From Lineus longissimus (lineage: Eukaryota; Nemertea; Pilidiophora; Heteronemertea; Lineidae), in NCBI RefSeq assembly GCF_910592395.1, contig NC_088313.1:15826437-15890436 (forward strand): 64,000 bases of DNA. The letters run 5' to 3'. The translations under genes and the position numbers were made by a program. Shown here piece after piece: positions 11,053-21,711 of the stretch (positions are counted from its first letter, which is position 1; each line of letters opens with the position of its first letter). The notes below the pieces were generated by a model, which was not told the DNA's origin, did no database searches, and was given only the letters and a program-made list of their open reading frames with translations.

Positions 11053-11287
11053 AGGTACTTTCGGCAACCTTCGTCTCTCGAAGTTCCTGACAGCCTGTAA
11101 AATATGCATAAGTGTCAACTGTAGTGTCAACCGTCAAAAAAACTTCCTCCGTCTCGAATTTGACACCATGGCCCGCGTCAACCTTGTTGGTTAGTCTGAC
11201 GCAAGGACAGTCGAAAGATGTGTTATCATCGCCTGTGAGGGAGTAGCTTTTGTATGCAATGGTACAGGCGTAGTTATCCATGGGTAT
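11053..11287 (-). other. possible upstream exon with an 80-codon open frame
   Basis: On the minus strand an acceptor-like TTTAAACAG precedes position 11287. An ATG at 11281 opens a frame that reads MDNYACTIAYKSYSLTG and contains CPCV, and a GTAAGC donor follows position 11053. The next acceptor lies at about 10863. Joining the two continues open for some 45 codons in a frame different from the 899-residue protein and overlaps its start. This could be the 5' UTR exons of the downstream gene with upstream open frames, or a small separate gene. An inner acceptor (GCATATTTTACAG, about 11098) is an alternative boundary. I do not recognise the sequence. Confidence 0.25.
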
Positions 11288-12229
11288 CTGTTTAAACTAC
11301 AGAAGATATCAAGCAAGACGATTGTCTGAATTTACTATATGAAGGTCATTGGACAACCAAGATCATATGCGGCAAGTTTATTGTTATCAAGGATTTGATT
11401 GGTAAACACGGTAAAGGTATCAGTTTGTTTTTAAAGCCATCTGGGTCGTCAGAAAGCTCCCGCGCACGCAGTTTCAAGGACATTTATACCATGCTCTGTT
11501 GTTAGAAAAGATGAATTGTGACCCTGTGAACCACACTTAACATTGTAAAAAAGCGCCGCGTTTGTTGCAAGTCAACGTGGAACTCTCATTATCATCATTA
11601 CATTACCAGAGTGCTTTGTCATCAATGAAATCATCATATTTCATTTTCTTATCTTTGTTATCATCATAACCTGTCTAATAGGACTTTCTACTGGTAGCTC
11701 ATCATGAGTACCTGTAGTAGTCTATTCATAAGCCCCTCTTTTGGTTCATCCTGAGTTGGGTCGAATGCTGAATACGCCACTGCAGAATAACACACAACAA
11801 ATCACGGCAAACTAAAGAATAACATGGATGCTACATCTGTCACCAGTGTGTACATATGATGCTACACTGCATTGAAAACTTCTAAGAAGTACACAATAAG
11901 CTCTGACGTCATAGCATGACCGCAGGTGAAACGATAAAAGTCTAGATTCGTTACCATATGTCGTGCCACATTTCAGCCAAATGACCGTTGTCTCAATGGA
12001 GCAAATTTGCAGAAGTGGTTGACGACCTTGATTTCAAGGCCATGACCGGAATGGCGACATTTTTACTACGTTTATATATATATATATTTGTCGTTGATCA
12101 CGAACTAAACTGGCTGTGATTAAGAGGCCAATGATTTTTTCAAAACAGTATCGGAAATTGTACAACTAATATCGAAGTGTCGTCTAATTCTAATAAAATC
12201 GCCCTTCTCAAATTTTCCTGTACGGAAAA
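11288..12229. other. intergenic DNA
   Basis: No supported gene or RNA. There is a short TA dinucleotide run near 12072-12086. This is probably promoter-side flank of the minus-strand gene ending at 8057. Confidence 0.4.
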
Positions 12230-12365
12230 AGCCCCGCTGCAGCCTCCGCTGGTGACAATTACACTCCGGACGCAGTGGACCGGCTTCGTCCCTCACCCAT
12301 AAGGAGATCCAATTACAAATGCAGGATGACGCAATGGACTGCCTCGGGAGTCTAGTGACCATATG
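12230..12365 (-). repeat. dispersed repeat copy (GAGGCA...CCGGAGTGT family), inverted
   Basis: The reverse complement reads GAGGCAGTCCATTGCGTCATCC, a variable middle, then GACGAAGCCGGTCCACTGCG and TCCGGAGTGT. Related copies lie at about 15215-15290, 31840-31960 and 63690-63780 on the plus strand. The conserved blocks and the different flanks mark it as interspersed. No coding content or tRNA-like promoter boxes are obvious. Confidence 0.6.
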
Positions 12366-12388
12366 CACGCGTGTATGACCTACGTTTT

Positions 12389-12440
12389 TAGCTCACCTCT
12401 TAGCAGAGGTGAGCTTATCCCATACCGTGGCGTCCGTCGT

Positions 12441-12487
<47 letters not shown>

Positions 12488-13420
12488 CGTCGTCGTCCGT
12501 CGTCCGTTAGCAGGGCACGTTTCGTAACTGTTAGAGCTATTGAGTTGAAACTTGGTACACATGTACCCTTATGTAATGACACCTTGGACACCAAGTTTCG
12601 GTCCGATTCGTTTCATGGTTTGGCCACCAGGGGGCCAAACGTTGAAAGTGAAAATATGCAATATCTCCCTTAATAGTAGTCGGGAAATTTTGAAAAAAAT
12701 ATGGTAGGTACTTCTAGCAAAGGTGCATCATATATCCTCCGGGTTTTTGATTTGACCTCCTTTTCAAGGTCACAGAGGTCAAATGGTGTAAATTGGCCGT
12801 TAGGATGTAACGATGGCACGTTTCTAAACTGCAATGACTATTGATACCAAATTTTGTACACATTTACCCCTTAGTCAGGTGATCTCAGGGACCGAAGTTT
12901 GGTCCAATATGATTCACCACTTGACCACCAGGGGGCAAAATCCAAAAACCTTAAAAATGTGATTATTCCTTAACTTCTTGCCCGATTGCCACCAATTTGA
13001 TATCATGGGTACATCTAACCACCATACAGTATATGTCACACAGGTTTTTAATTTGACCTTCTTGTCAAGGTCACAGAGGTCAAATGGCGTAAATTCGCCG
13101 TCAGGCCGTAACTATGGCACGTTTCTTAACTGCAATGACTATTGATCACAAATTAAGTACACATGTACCCCTTGGTCAGGTGATCTCAGGTACCGAAGTT
13201 TGGTGCAATCTGATTTGCCGTTTGGCCTCCAGGGAGGGGGCCAAATCCTAAATTCTTCAAAATGCCATTATTCCTAGTAATGACTTGCCCGATTGGCACC
13301 AATTTTATATCATAGGTACATCTAATTCTAACAACCATTCAATGTGTCACCCGGGTCTTCTTTGATTTGACCTACTTTTCAAGGTCACAGAGGTCGAATG
13401 TACTGTAAATTGGCCATTTT
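12389..13420 (+). repeat. hairpin-headed dispersed repeat with CGT microsatellite and 0.3-kb internal tandem units
   Basis: Starts with a perfect hairpin (AGCTCACCTCT, loop TAGC, AGAGGTGAGCT; 12390-12415). CGTCCGTCGTCC and a long CGT run follow (about 12430-12512), and then GCAGGGCACGTTTCGTAACT as in the copy at 5.85 kb. A block containing TTTTCAAGGTCACAGAGGTC, GGCACGTTTCTAAACTGC and CACCAGGGGG is then repeated. The phrase CAAGGTCACAGAGGTC starts at 12765, 13066 and 13380, so units are about 301 and 314 bp. No open frame persists through the units. It appears to be a non-autonomous repeat, possibly a hairpin-ended DNA element. Confidence 0.7.
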
Positions 13421-15387
13421 GGGGAAATTGTAATTGCTTGGACCTACATCAAACCTAACACTACATGACACAATACCATGCTCTTTATCCATCTTTCCTC
13501 CACATGAGGTGAGCACAATGGCCCTGGCCATTTCATTTCTGCTAAAATGCCCACACCCATTTAGTGCGCACACCATTTATTTATTCATCCATAGGCCTAT
13601 GTTTATTCAGGACACTGGAGAAGTATCGATCGAAGAGAAACTGTGATCAGCTGATGATGAGATGTTTGGCTACGTGCATCGTTAAGTGTACATTAAAGTA
13701 TGCTCAAATTAAATGTTGCAGATTGGGGCATTTTGTTGTTTCGCAACAGTTACGATCAGGGAACGCCCGATTAATATTAGTATATTCGATATTGCAAAGG
13801 CTGCAGTGTGTGAGTGGGTTTTTTTGCAACAGTTACAGTCACTCACGGGCAGACTGAAAAGGTTGAAAAGGTTGCCGTGTGTTAGTTTTGTTGTTCGGTA
13901 CGTATTTGACTTCTTGACTTGCCATTAGGGAACGCCCAAAATAATCTATATTACAAATGTTGCCGTGTGGGTATATTTTCTTTCGCAACGCTTTACCATT
14001 AGGGAACGCCCGTTAGATTCAATATTGCAAAAGTGGTCATATCAAATCTGAAACATTTTGTCATGATTTAAAGTGTTTCAAACCCAAACTCACGTTTAGG
14101 TTGGACTATATATAACCTGGCGGATAACTGTTTTTTATCCGTTTTTCCACATATGTTTTATGGGTGCAAAAATGTTTGAGTTCACTGCAGCGAACTTTAT
14201 TGAATCGTCTGCCGCATCCAATAATAAAAACGAAAAATATATAAAACTGATATGTGGTCCACTCTTTGCCATCCTGAGATCAGGCATTTTTACTCCTGCG
14301 TCCTATACAAAATATCGAGAGGTGGAGTTTATTGAAAACCACTGGTTGTGCCAGAATGCCTACCAAATAACATCTTATCTCCACGTCGTGTTCTCTTGTC
14401 ATGTTTACCGGGTTTAGTTTCGGGAAGTTCCATTTTTACAGGTTTTTTTAGAAACATTCGTTAACATGTATTGACCTACATGTATACGGAATAACAAATT
14501 TACCACATCTAACCGAACGAAAGGATCCGCATTATCGTCAAAAAGTCTCCATTCCAGCCAAATCCATGACTGCATACTAAGTGCACGCATCCAATGCAGG
14601 CCTTTACATTATTCTATTACTGATTCGAATCACGTCATTGCCGGACCCTCCTCAGGCAAACCGAGCTCCACCCTGGCCTGTAATTCGCCCCATCACGACC
14701 CCGCCACCAAAACCAAAAAAATATATGCCCATAACATGATACTAACCTTTTTTATTTGATGTAATGAACCGAAATGGTGTGCTGTCCCTTTTGCCTGAAA
14801 TTCACCGGGATATCACGAAGAAATCCCATTTCCATCCATTTCAATATGTCCGTAATATTGATATCTGTCTTTTTACAATATTGTGATAGTGGATGTACTG
14901 GATAGGCCTGAGATAGGCCTTGGCAACAGACGGTTACCAGGGGAGGGGATCAGTGTGGTGATTGGAGACTGCTTACTCAGGGCGAAGTCGATGACGTCAT
15001 CAGTTGTATTCCGAAAAAATCGATGTTTAATCAGGAGTCCATCTGACGTCAGCAACACAAAGCAATTCAATTTTAAATTATGATCGATTATATTCGATGT
15101 CATTTAGTGAAGTTCCATTTTATAAAGTGGGCCATGGTGGCTTACTATTAAAGGAAACCAGTCGGTCTAGAACGGCTGATGAAATGTAGAGTAGAGAGCC
15201 AACCAGTCAAATTAAACTCCCGAGGCAGTCTAGTCGTCATCCATTGAGGAGGGATGAAGTCGATCCATTGCGTCCGGAGTGTAGGTCAACCCTTAATGGG
15301 TGCGTAAACTTCATTCTTTACTATATGCTTCGTGTAAGACAGAAGGACGATTCACCGAACAGCATAAAAGCTATGAAGAGAACATGC
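13421..15387. other. intergenic DNA with degenerate repeats
   Basis: No supported gene. AGGGAACGCCC recurs near 13760, 13927 and 14001, next to GCAAC/TTAC and ATTGCAAA phrases, so there is a degenerate tandem array with roughly 75-85-bp steps (some units decayed). A dispersed repeat fragment (ATCCTGAGATCAGG ... AAAATATCGAGAGG) lies at about 14272-14350 and recurs at about 33.8 kb. A copy of the GAGGCA...CCGGAGTGT repeat lies at 15215-15290. Confidence 0.5.
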
Positions 15388-15391
15388 ATAT
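15388..15391. repeat. target-site duplication, left copy (ATAT)
   Basis: ATAT directly abuts the left LTR (TGTTGTA...) and matches ATAT at 24427-24430 directly after the right LTR (...TACAACA). A 4-bp duplication fits retroviral-type integration. The low complexity of the 4-mer makes a chance match possible. Confidence 0.7.
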
Positions 15392-15880
15392 TGTTGTATT
15401 TGCACAGGTTACAAACGTAATAAGTCCTGAATTTGCCTTCTAACGTCCGGATCCTTTATTCTAACACTGCTTCACAAAATTATACACACCAAAGTCATAA
15501 TTGATAAAATAGTTCGTCGGGATGACGATTCGTGCACGTGATTATAAAATACTCGGGAGACTGGAATAACTCTCTATCGCTCTCTTCTCTCTCTCTCTCT
15601 CTCTCTCTGCCGAGAGCGTGCGGATAGCTGTTTTGTATTCACGCGCAGCTTGGTCTGCACCAATCAGGGGGCAACGTTGATGCGTCTCCATCCAATGAGG
15701 AGCCGCATCAATGCTGACGTAATTGATCACGCTGGGGAGAATGGAGGATTAAAAGTAGACCGTGGGAATTTTCACAGGTATCTTATCTGAACCCAATTCC
15801 AATAATCCCGCACACTTAATTCCAAGAATTACACATTACAGTGCTACTCATAAGAAAGGTTTTACAATTACTATACAACA
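15392..15880 (-). repeat. 3' LTR of the retrotransposon
   Basis: 489 bp, with terminal TGTTGTA/TACAACA. In element orientation it contains two CCAAT-type motifs (ATTGG) and a TGACGTAA CRE-like site (seen on the plus strand at about 15715-15722). A GA-rich tract follows, then a TATA-like TTTTATAAT (plus 15541-15550) and, about 85 nt further, an AATAAA (plus 15455-15460). That order fits U3-R-U5. The sequence just upstream in element orientation (plus 15881-15890) is CCGCGGGA-like, a weak polypurine tract. An A-rich tract sits about 40 nt further away (plus 15919-15933). Confidence 0.93.
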
Positions 15881-16884
15881 TCCCGCGGAACTGGTAAAAT
15901 ATTTTACGAAGTTAAAATATTTTTTTTTTTTTTAAAAACAATTAGAGGAATATGACTTTGGCTTAACACATAGTATTGTTGAATGGGGTACAATCAATGA
16001 TAATAAGGCTTTAAACGAGGTGTTCATGCAGCGAATGAACTTAAATTACATCATATGGTTCGGGGTTCCCAACAGTGTTCAGCCAGCGGCCGAACTTAGT
16101 TACAATATATGTATTTTGTTCCACTTACTAATGAATGACCACTTCATTCATGACAAAGTATGAGCATAAGGTTACAATATAATTATACATTGAATCATTA
16201 ATCTCATGCTAAACAGCATGTTAAAATATGCAATGATACAATGAAGTGTCAAAACCTCTGCTGGGAATATTGCGAAACTGAGTGGACCGGTCGACGAGGC
16301 ATCTGAAAACTGTGGAAAATAAAGTTTAACTCGAAGAACTTCTGGATGACACGCGTATTTACAAAACCTCAACGAAAAAAAATGTTGTTGTCACAAAAGT
16401 ATCCAAATTGCTTAAATCATACACTATTGTGTGAGCTGTCTCGAAACAGCAATTGCCACAAGCACTGCTTGGAGACAGAAACCCATCACGAAAATAAATC
16501 AGTCCCAAGACTGATGAGAGTTGGCTTTGCTTACATGTAGCCGTACAAACATCCAATAAAATAGAGTATTGATAATAAAATACTCAAACTGGAAAACTGT
16601 TCAATAGACAGATTACTGTTGCACAAAGCTTCATTGAAGACAAGTAGAAAAAAATATCACATCTATAGCTAATAGATGTTTCTACAATTATCCAACTAAC
16701 AACTCACTAGCTTTTATAAAAATAGCAATGAGGGTGAAATAATTATTCTCATAAAGATTTGTTTTGATAAGCAATATAGCAACGTCTTGTTGTAAACACC
16801 AAATGACATTATTACCATAACAACGACAACAAGAAACCACTTGAGATGTTTTAAAAACAAACCATATTTTCAATAAATTGTCGT

Positions 16885-19800
16885 CTAATCACTTTTCTCT
16901 TGGCTTTTCGCCAAAATATGTGACTTATCATGAATGGTCTTATCTTTGAACATTTTTAACGGGTTGGGACACCCTGTACATCTTATATCCTTGGCACTTA
17001 ACACAAACTGGACAATGCTGACAACATGTGGTTCAAATTGAGGTGACCACCAATAGCTAAACTGTTTCTGCCCAAAAGGCACAGAGAGCAAGAGTTCTAG
17101 GCATCCATTTTTGAAACGCGCCCGTTTCAAAGTGGTGTAATCAAACTCTGATGGAGATTGCCAAGTGAGCCGAGACAAATCATCCTGTTGCTTAGTGGAC
17201 AACACAGAGGGAGCAATCATGCCATGGTTACCCTCGGCATGAGACAAATGAATATTGAAATCACAAAGTTCAGCCTGTGAGGCATAGATGTCGCCTCTAT
17301 AGGTGGTGGATTCATGAGCGGAACCTGTCTCATCAGTGAAATCCAAAGCATAAGCAGCATGCACAGCTTTCTCATCCTGTGCCTTGTCTGCCTTATGAAG
17401 CAAGTTTTGCAACTGCTGGAGATGGGCTACATTTTTCTGACCTGTGGCCCTCAAAAATGCTGGTTTCAACCTTGCAAAATTGAAGATATCAGGAATGATG
17501 TTTCCCTTCAAATCTGCTATAATATAGTGTGTCCTATCCAAAACCTGGTGTATAACAAATGGGCCAACCCAAAGAGTCTTAAACTTTCTTGTGTTGGCCG
17601 TCATCCCTGTAGTGTTGGGTTTATGTAGATAAACCAACTGACCTTCAGCATAGATGGGAGATTTCTGAAGTTTGTTAGCAATCTTGGCATTTTGAGACAG
17701 TTGCTGGTGCTCTTGGAGCTGCAGCATACATTTGGACACATTCTGAAATTTCTGTCGCAGATGTTGGACATACTCAGCATGTGACCGTGAGAGACCTAGA
17801 CATGGTTTGAAATTCAAAGTGGACAAATCAGCTGGTTCACGCAAGAAGAGCAAATAGAAAGGAGAGTAACCTCCCAAGTGAGCACTTGAAAATGAATTGT
17901 ATGTGTACACTGCTGTGGACACGAATTGAGTCCAAGAAACACCATACTCAAGGAGATTTGCTTTGATGAGGTCGGCAATGGATTTGATTTGCCGTTCAGC
18001 CATAAGACTACCATGGTTTTCTACAGAGACAAGCTTCTGTTGAATGCCAAGTGTCGCACACAGTAATTCAACAAGATGACCGGTGAGAGATGCTGCTGCA
18101 TCTGACACAATTACAGATGGGACGCCAAACAGAGTAATCACCTTCTGGAGAAGGGCTTCACAAACAGTGGGGGCGTCAATTGTCTTTAGCGGGACGGCCA
18201 CAACAAACCTGGTCATGGCACATGTCACCACTAGCATATGACGGTAACCTGATGGAGATGTGGGCATGGATTTGAAATCCATACTAATGGTCTGGAATGG
18301 TTCAAAACTGGCTGGAATGCGTTCATGAAATGTCCGCATAGTATCAGACTTTCCCTTAAGTTGTTGACACCTATCACATGATTGAATATACGAGACAATG
18401 CGTTGGAACATAGATAGAAAATAGAAATTTTTCCTAATGGTGAGATAAGTTCTGGTACATCCTCCGTGTCCCAGAAGCAAACCTGAGCCATGATGTTGGC
18501 CTATGATGGTATCTATATACTTTTCCGGAACTGCTAATTGAAAACAGAAATTCTCAGAATTGGTGGGAAAAAAAATCCTGAACAGAATGCCATTGAAAGT
18601 CAGATACTGCTCAGATTTGATGCTAACGACCCTAGCAGCTTTCTTATCTGCTGGCAAGATATCATGGACTAAGTAATCATAGATGGGTTTAAAATACGGA
18701 GATGTCTGTTGTGCGGTACTAAGCTGTTGTGCCTCAATAGGGAGATTGTAATCCCGAATCACCTTGCGTCTGATGATCTTCAATACCTTATTCAGAGATG
18801 CCTGATCAGGGACATGCTTGGTATGCATGCTATCAATCCTTGGAACCAATGGTGTGGGTCTAACCAGGAGATCTAAAATATCATCTGAATACTCTTCAAC
18901 GACAGAAGATGGAGGAAGAGCGGAATCAATGAGCCTAGGTTCATCAGCAACCTTGGTTGATGATTGAGATGTGTCATTCTGTTGGAGAACAAATGGAATC
19001 ACTGACACTGGTGGTGCCACTGTTGATGTAACAATGGGCACACGTGGAGCTTTTGGAAGTATAGATACTGGTGGCACATTGTTTTGAATGCCATTAACAA
19101 GAGGAGTGTGTGTAGGTGCAACAGACACTGTCTGCTGACAAGGAACATGTGTTCGTGGTTTGGGAATGGGTTTTGGCCTATGCAGAATAGGCACAGGAAT
19201 GTTCATTTTCTTTGCATATGACCTGGTAACAATCTTTTCAGGAAGTGGCAGTGTATAAAATGCATGCTCCTGAACAGGGGTTGAAAGAGACTCTAATTCA
19301 TAAATAACAGGTGATTGTGCCTGGAACGCGATTGGCATAATCCTATCTAACTCAGTATCATCATCTAGAGGAGCACGTGACAAGAAATCAGCTAACACAA
19401 GCTCTTTGCCTGGCAGGTACGACAACTGAAAACTATAGGGAGACAGTCGCTCAAGCAGCTTTTGCAACCTAGTGGTCGGTGGCTGCTTCTTTGACTTTAC
19501 AATCTGAACCAAAGAAGAATGATCAACAAAAGCCTGGAAAGTCCTGTCTTGTAACAAATACTGAAAAGCTGTTACATTGATGAGGAGTCCAAGTAATTCA
19601 AGCTCACTAACAGAATAGTTCTTTGCCGCCTTTGGCAAGCGCTTGGAATAGTATGCGATGATGCGTTCTTGCCCATCAGAGTATTGAGCAAGATATGAAC
19701 CTGTAGCAATACGTGAAGTATCACTATACAATCTGAATTCACCTCTAGTAGTGGGTGCATTCAAGACAGGTGGCTTGATGAGCAAGTCTTTGATAGTATG

Positions 19801-21705
19801 AAAAGCTATCTCATGATGGGGTTGCCAATGGAAATGCTTAGATTTGCGTGTGAGCTCATGTAAAGGTGTAAGCAATTCCTGCAATCTAGGTAAATATTGA
19901 CTCAAATATGACACAGCACCGACAAACCTTCGGACCGCTTTCTGACATGTAGGGGTCTTCATATTCCTAATAGACAAACACTTGTCATTCATAGCCGAAA
20001 TTTGAACAAAACCATCAGGAGAAATGGACAGAACATGACCCAAGTAAACAACTCTAGTCTGAAACAAGCGACATTTCTTAGGAGAAATCTTCAAGCCATT
20101 GGCAATCAAAGCCTGGAAAATTTGTTGCAGATGTACAGTATGCTCTTTCTTATCTTTACTGAAGATGAGAATGTCATCATGTACTGCACAGCAAAAGAGA
20201 TTAGAGTTGGGAATATTAGAAAGGATATCATTGATTTTCTGAGAGAAAATGGACGGAGAAATGGACAAACCCATTGGAAGTCTACGATAGTAAAAAGTTC
20301 GACCACCGTTGTAGGCAGATATGCCGGTGTAGGCCTGTGCCCTACGAGACAAAGGTAGACAATGAAAAGCACTTTTCAAATCTATGACACTCAAGACTTT
20401 ACAATTTGACTGACCGATTCTAGCTAAGATGGTTTTCAAAGGAGTGAAATCTTGATTTGCACAATGAACTCGACTATTTAAAAACCGAAAATCTGTTACA
20501 ACGCGCTTCTCAGTAGAATCCTTCTTCTTGACAAGCAAAATTGGACTGGAATATGATGTATGTCCTTGATGCAAAATGCCCAACTTGACTAATTTATCAA
20601 GTTCCTTATCAATGAGAGGTTTGTTTTCCTCAGCGACTGGATATGGTCGGATATAGAAAGGGGTTTCATCCTTGAGATGGATGTCCACCTCAAAATTGGG
20701 ACAAGTCCCAACCTCACCTCGAAGACTAAATGCTGGAGCATGGTTTTCCAAAATATCATACACACTGGCCTGTTCTGGCGTAGACAGAATACTATGGTCT
20801 AATTTAACATCTCGCCTTAAAATGTCCCTAGCTGACAAATGCGAGTCTTGATCATCAACAGGTGGTTGTGACGGAGCACAGGGTTGATTTTGCTTGAGGC
20901 AGCTTGGAGACAAACTTTGAGTTACATGAATAAAATCATCCAAGTTGGTGAAGACAATAGGCTTGTCAGACCGAATATTGACGGGTTTACGAGAATGGTT
21001 ATAAATACGAATAGGAGCTAAACCGTGTTTCAATTTGACCATCATGGTTGAAGGACAAAACCTAGACAAATGAGACGATGAATTCAATATGAGTGCCGAG
21101 TTTTTCATGTGATGGGGCAATTTGCCTTTAACATGAATGACCCTAACCTGACCTGGTCTAATGACAGTATTGACAGTAGGACGTAACCAAGCCTTCTTTG
21201 ACCTGACCTTGAACGAATTTGTAATGAAATCCAAAGAACCTTTGAGTTCCTTCATGGTAGATGTACCCAAAAGAATATCAGGACCAATGAAATTTTCAGC
21301 TATGACACAGTATACATTGAAATGGTTCCCTTGAATAGTAAGTTTAGGCTTAATGGCCTGTTTTGCAAACAAAAATTCTCCATTACCAATACGAAATTTG
21401 ATTGGTTTAATATCAACCTTGGGCAATTTGGACAAATAGGGGGAGTCCCTTACAGTTTCCAAACCAATCAGAGTCTCAGTGGCTCCTGAATCAAATAAAA
21501 TGACCAAACCTTGGCCTGTGGGTAAATAACCTTTGGCATAATTCCTAGAAGTGAGCTGAATGTCAGCAGAGGATTCACCAAGATATTCAGAATGTGGATT
21601 ATACGATGAAGACAAATGATCACTAGAATGTTGATCACCAGAATGCTGAGCAGAAAATAGAGTCGGAGAGGCATCTAAGTGGCAGTTAGTGCTTCTCCTA
21701 TCTAA
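16885..21705 (-). CDS. pol: retrotransposon Pol (protease-RT-RNase H-integrase), expressed as Gag-Pol
   Basis: The frame has no ATG near its start. It is open from the end of gag (TTA codon at 21705) to the stop at 16885, about 1,606 codons, so it is probably made by -1 frameshifting. Numbering from the TTG at 21615: aspartic protease DSGA with D42; reverse transcriptase about 300-520, with VVTDFRFLN, the palm motif VHDDIL at D480-D481 and LPMGLSISP; RNase H from about 625 (D632 in YSDTS, then SELELLG); an integrase zinc-binding HH near 1041-1042 with CDRC; and an integrase core D1113, D1172, E1207, spaced D-x58-D-x34-E. A GPF/Y module (WVGPFVIHQVL) follows at about 1335-1385. No chromodomain is obvious, but there is a C-terminal extension of roughly 180 residues of unknown role. 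The RT motif has HDD where FVDD or YVDD is more usual. Confidence 0.93.
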   Translation of the reverse strand, partial: LDRRSTNCHLDASPTLFSAQHSGDQHSSDHLSSSYNPHSEYLGESSADIQLTSRNYAKGYLPTGQGLVILFDSGATETLIGLETVRDSPYLSKLPKVDIKPIKFRIGNGEFLFAKQAIKPKLTIQGNHFNVYCVIAENFIGPDILLGTSTMKELKGSLDFITNSFKVRSKKAWLRPTVNTVIRPGQVRVIHVKGKLPHHMKNSALILNSSSHLSRFCPSTMMVKLKHGLAPIRIYNHSRKPVNIRSDKPIVFTNLDDFIHVTQSLSPSCLKQNQPCAPSQPPVDDQDSHLSARDILRRDVKLDHSILSTPEQASVYDILENHAPAFSLRGEVGTCPNFEVDIHLKDETPFYIRPYPVAEENKPLIDKELDKLVKLGILHQGHTSYSSPILLVKKKDSTEKRVVTDFRFLNSRVHCANQDFTPLKTILARIGQSNCKVLSVIDLKSAFHCLPLSRRAQAYTGISAYNGGRTFYYRRLPMGLSISPSIFSQKINDILSNIPNSNLFCCAVHDDILIFSKDKKEHTVHLQQIFQALIANGLKISPKKCRLFQTRVVYLGHVLSISPDGFVQISAMNDKCLSIRNMKTPTCQKAVRRFVGAVSYLSQYLPRLQELLTPLHELTRKSKHFHWQPHHEIAFHTIKDLLIKPPVLNAPTTRGEFRLYSDTSRIATGSYLAQYSDGQERIIAYYSKRLPKAAKNYSVSELELLGLLINVTAFQYLLQDRTFQAFVDHSSLVQIVKSKKQPPTTRLQKLLERLSPYSFQLSYLPGKELVLADFLSRAPLDDDTELDRIMPIAFQAQSPVIYELESLSTPVQEHAFYTLPLPEKIVTRSYAKKMNIPVPILHRPKPIPKPRTHVPCQQTVSVAPTHTPLVNGIQNNVPPVSILPKAPRVPIVTSTVAPPVSVIPFVLQQNDTSQSSTKVADEPRLIDSALPPSSVVEEYSDDILDLLVRPTPLVPRIDSMHTKHVPDQASLNKVLKIIRRKVIRDYNLPIEAQQLSTAQQTSPYFKPIYDYLVHDILPADKKAARVVSIKSEQYLTFNGILFRIFFPTNSENFCFQLAVPEKYIDTIIGQHHGSGLLLGHGGCTRTYLTIRKNFYFLSMFQRIVSYIQSCDRCQQLKGKSDTMRTFHERIPASFEPFQTISMDFKSMPTSPSGYRHMLVVTCAMTRFVVAVPLKTIDAPTVCEALLQKVITLFGVPSVIVSDAAASLTGHLVELLCATLGIQQKLVSVENHGSLMAERQIKSIADLIKANLLEYGVSWTQFVSTAVYTYNSFSSAHLGGYSPFYLLFLREPADLSTLNFKPCLGLSRSHAEYVQHLRQKFQNVSKCMLQLQEHQQLSQNAKIANKLQKSPIYAEGQLVYLHKPNTTGMTANTRKFKTLWVGPFVIHQVLDRTHYIIADLKGNIIPDIFNFARLKPAFLRATGQKNVAHLQQLQNLLHKADKAQDEKAVHAAYALDFTDETGSAHESTTYRGDIYASQAELCDFNIHLSHAEGNHGMIAPSVLSTKQQDDLSRLTWQSPSEFDYTTLKRARFKNGCLELLLSVPFGQKQFSYWWSPQFEPHVVSIVQFVLSAKDIRCTGCPNPLKMFKDKTIHDKSHILAKSQEKSD

Positions 21706-21711
21706 AAATTT
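21702..21711 (-). promoter_or_regulatory. probable -1 ribosomal frameshift site (A AAT TTT, then TAG)
   Basis: On the minus strand the last gag codons are CAA AAT TTT TAG. The heptamer A AAT TTT matches the X XXY YYZ rule for tandem -1 slippage. Slipping back one base avoids the TAG and enters the pol frame, which is open without interruption from this point. The stop codon directly after the heptamer is compatible with ribosome pausing. I did not fold the downstream RNA, so the stimulating structure is unverified. Confidence 0.7.

Noticed and set aside
15881-16884. Envelope-like gene downstream of pol
   Set aside because: The 1-kb interval has only short frames with no signal peptide plus membrane anchor pattern, so the element is treated as a retrotransposon without an envelope.
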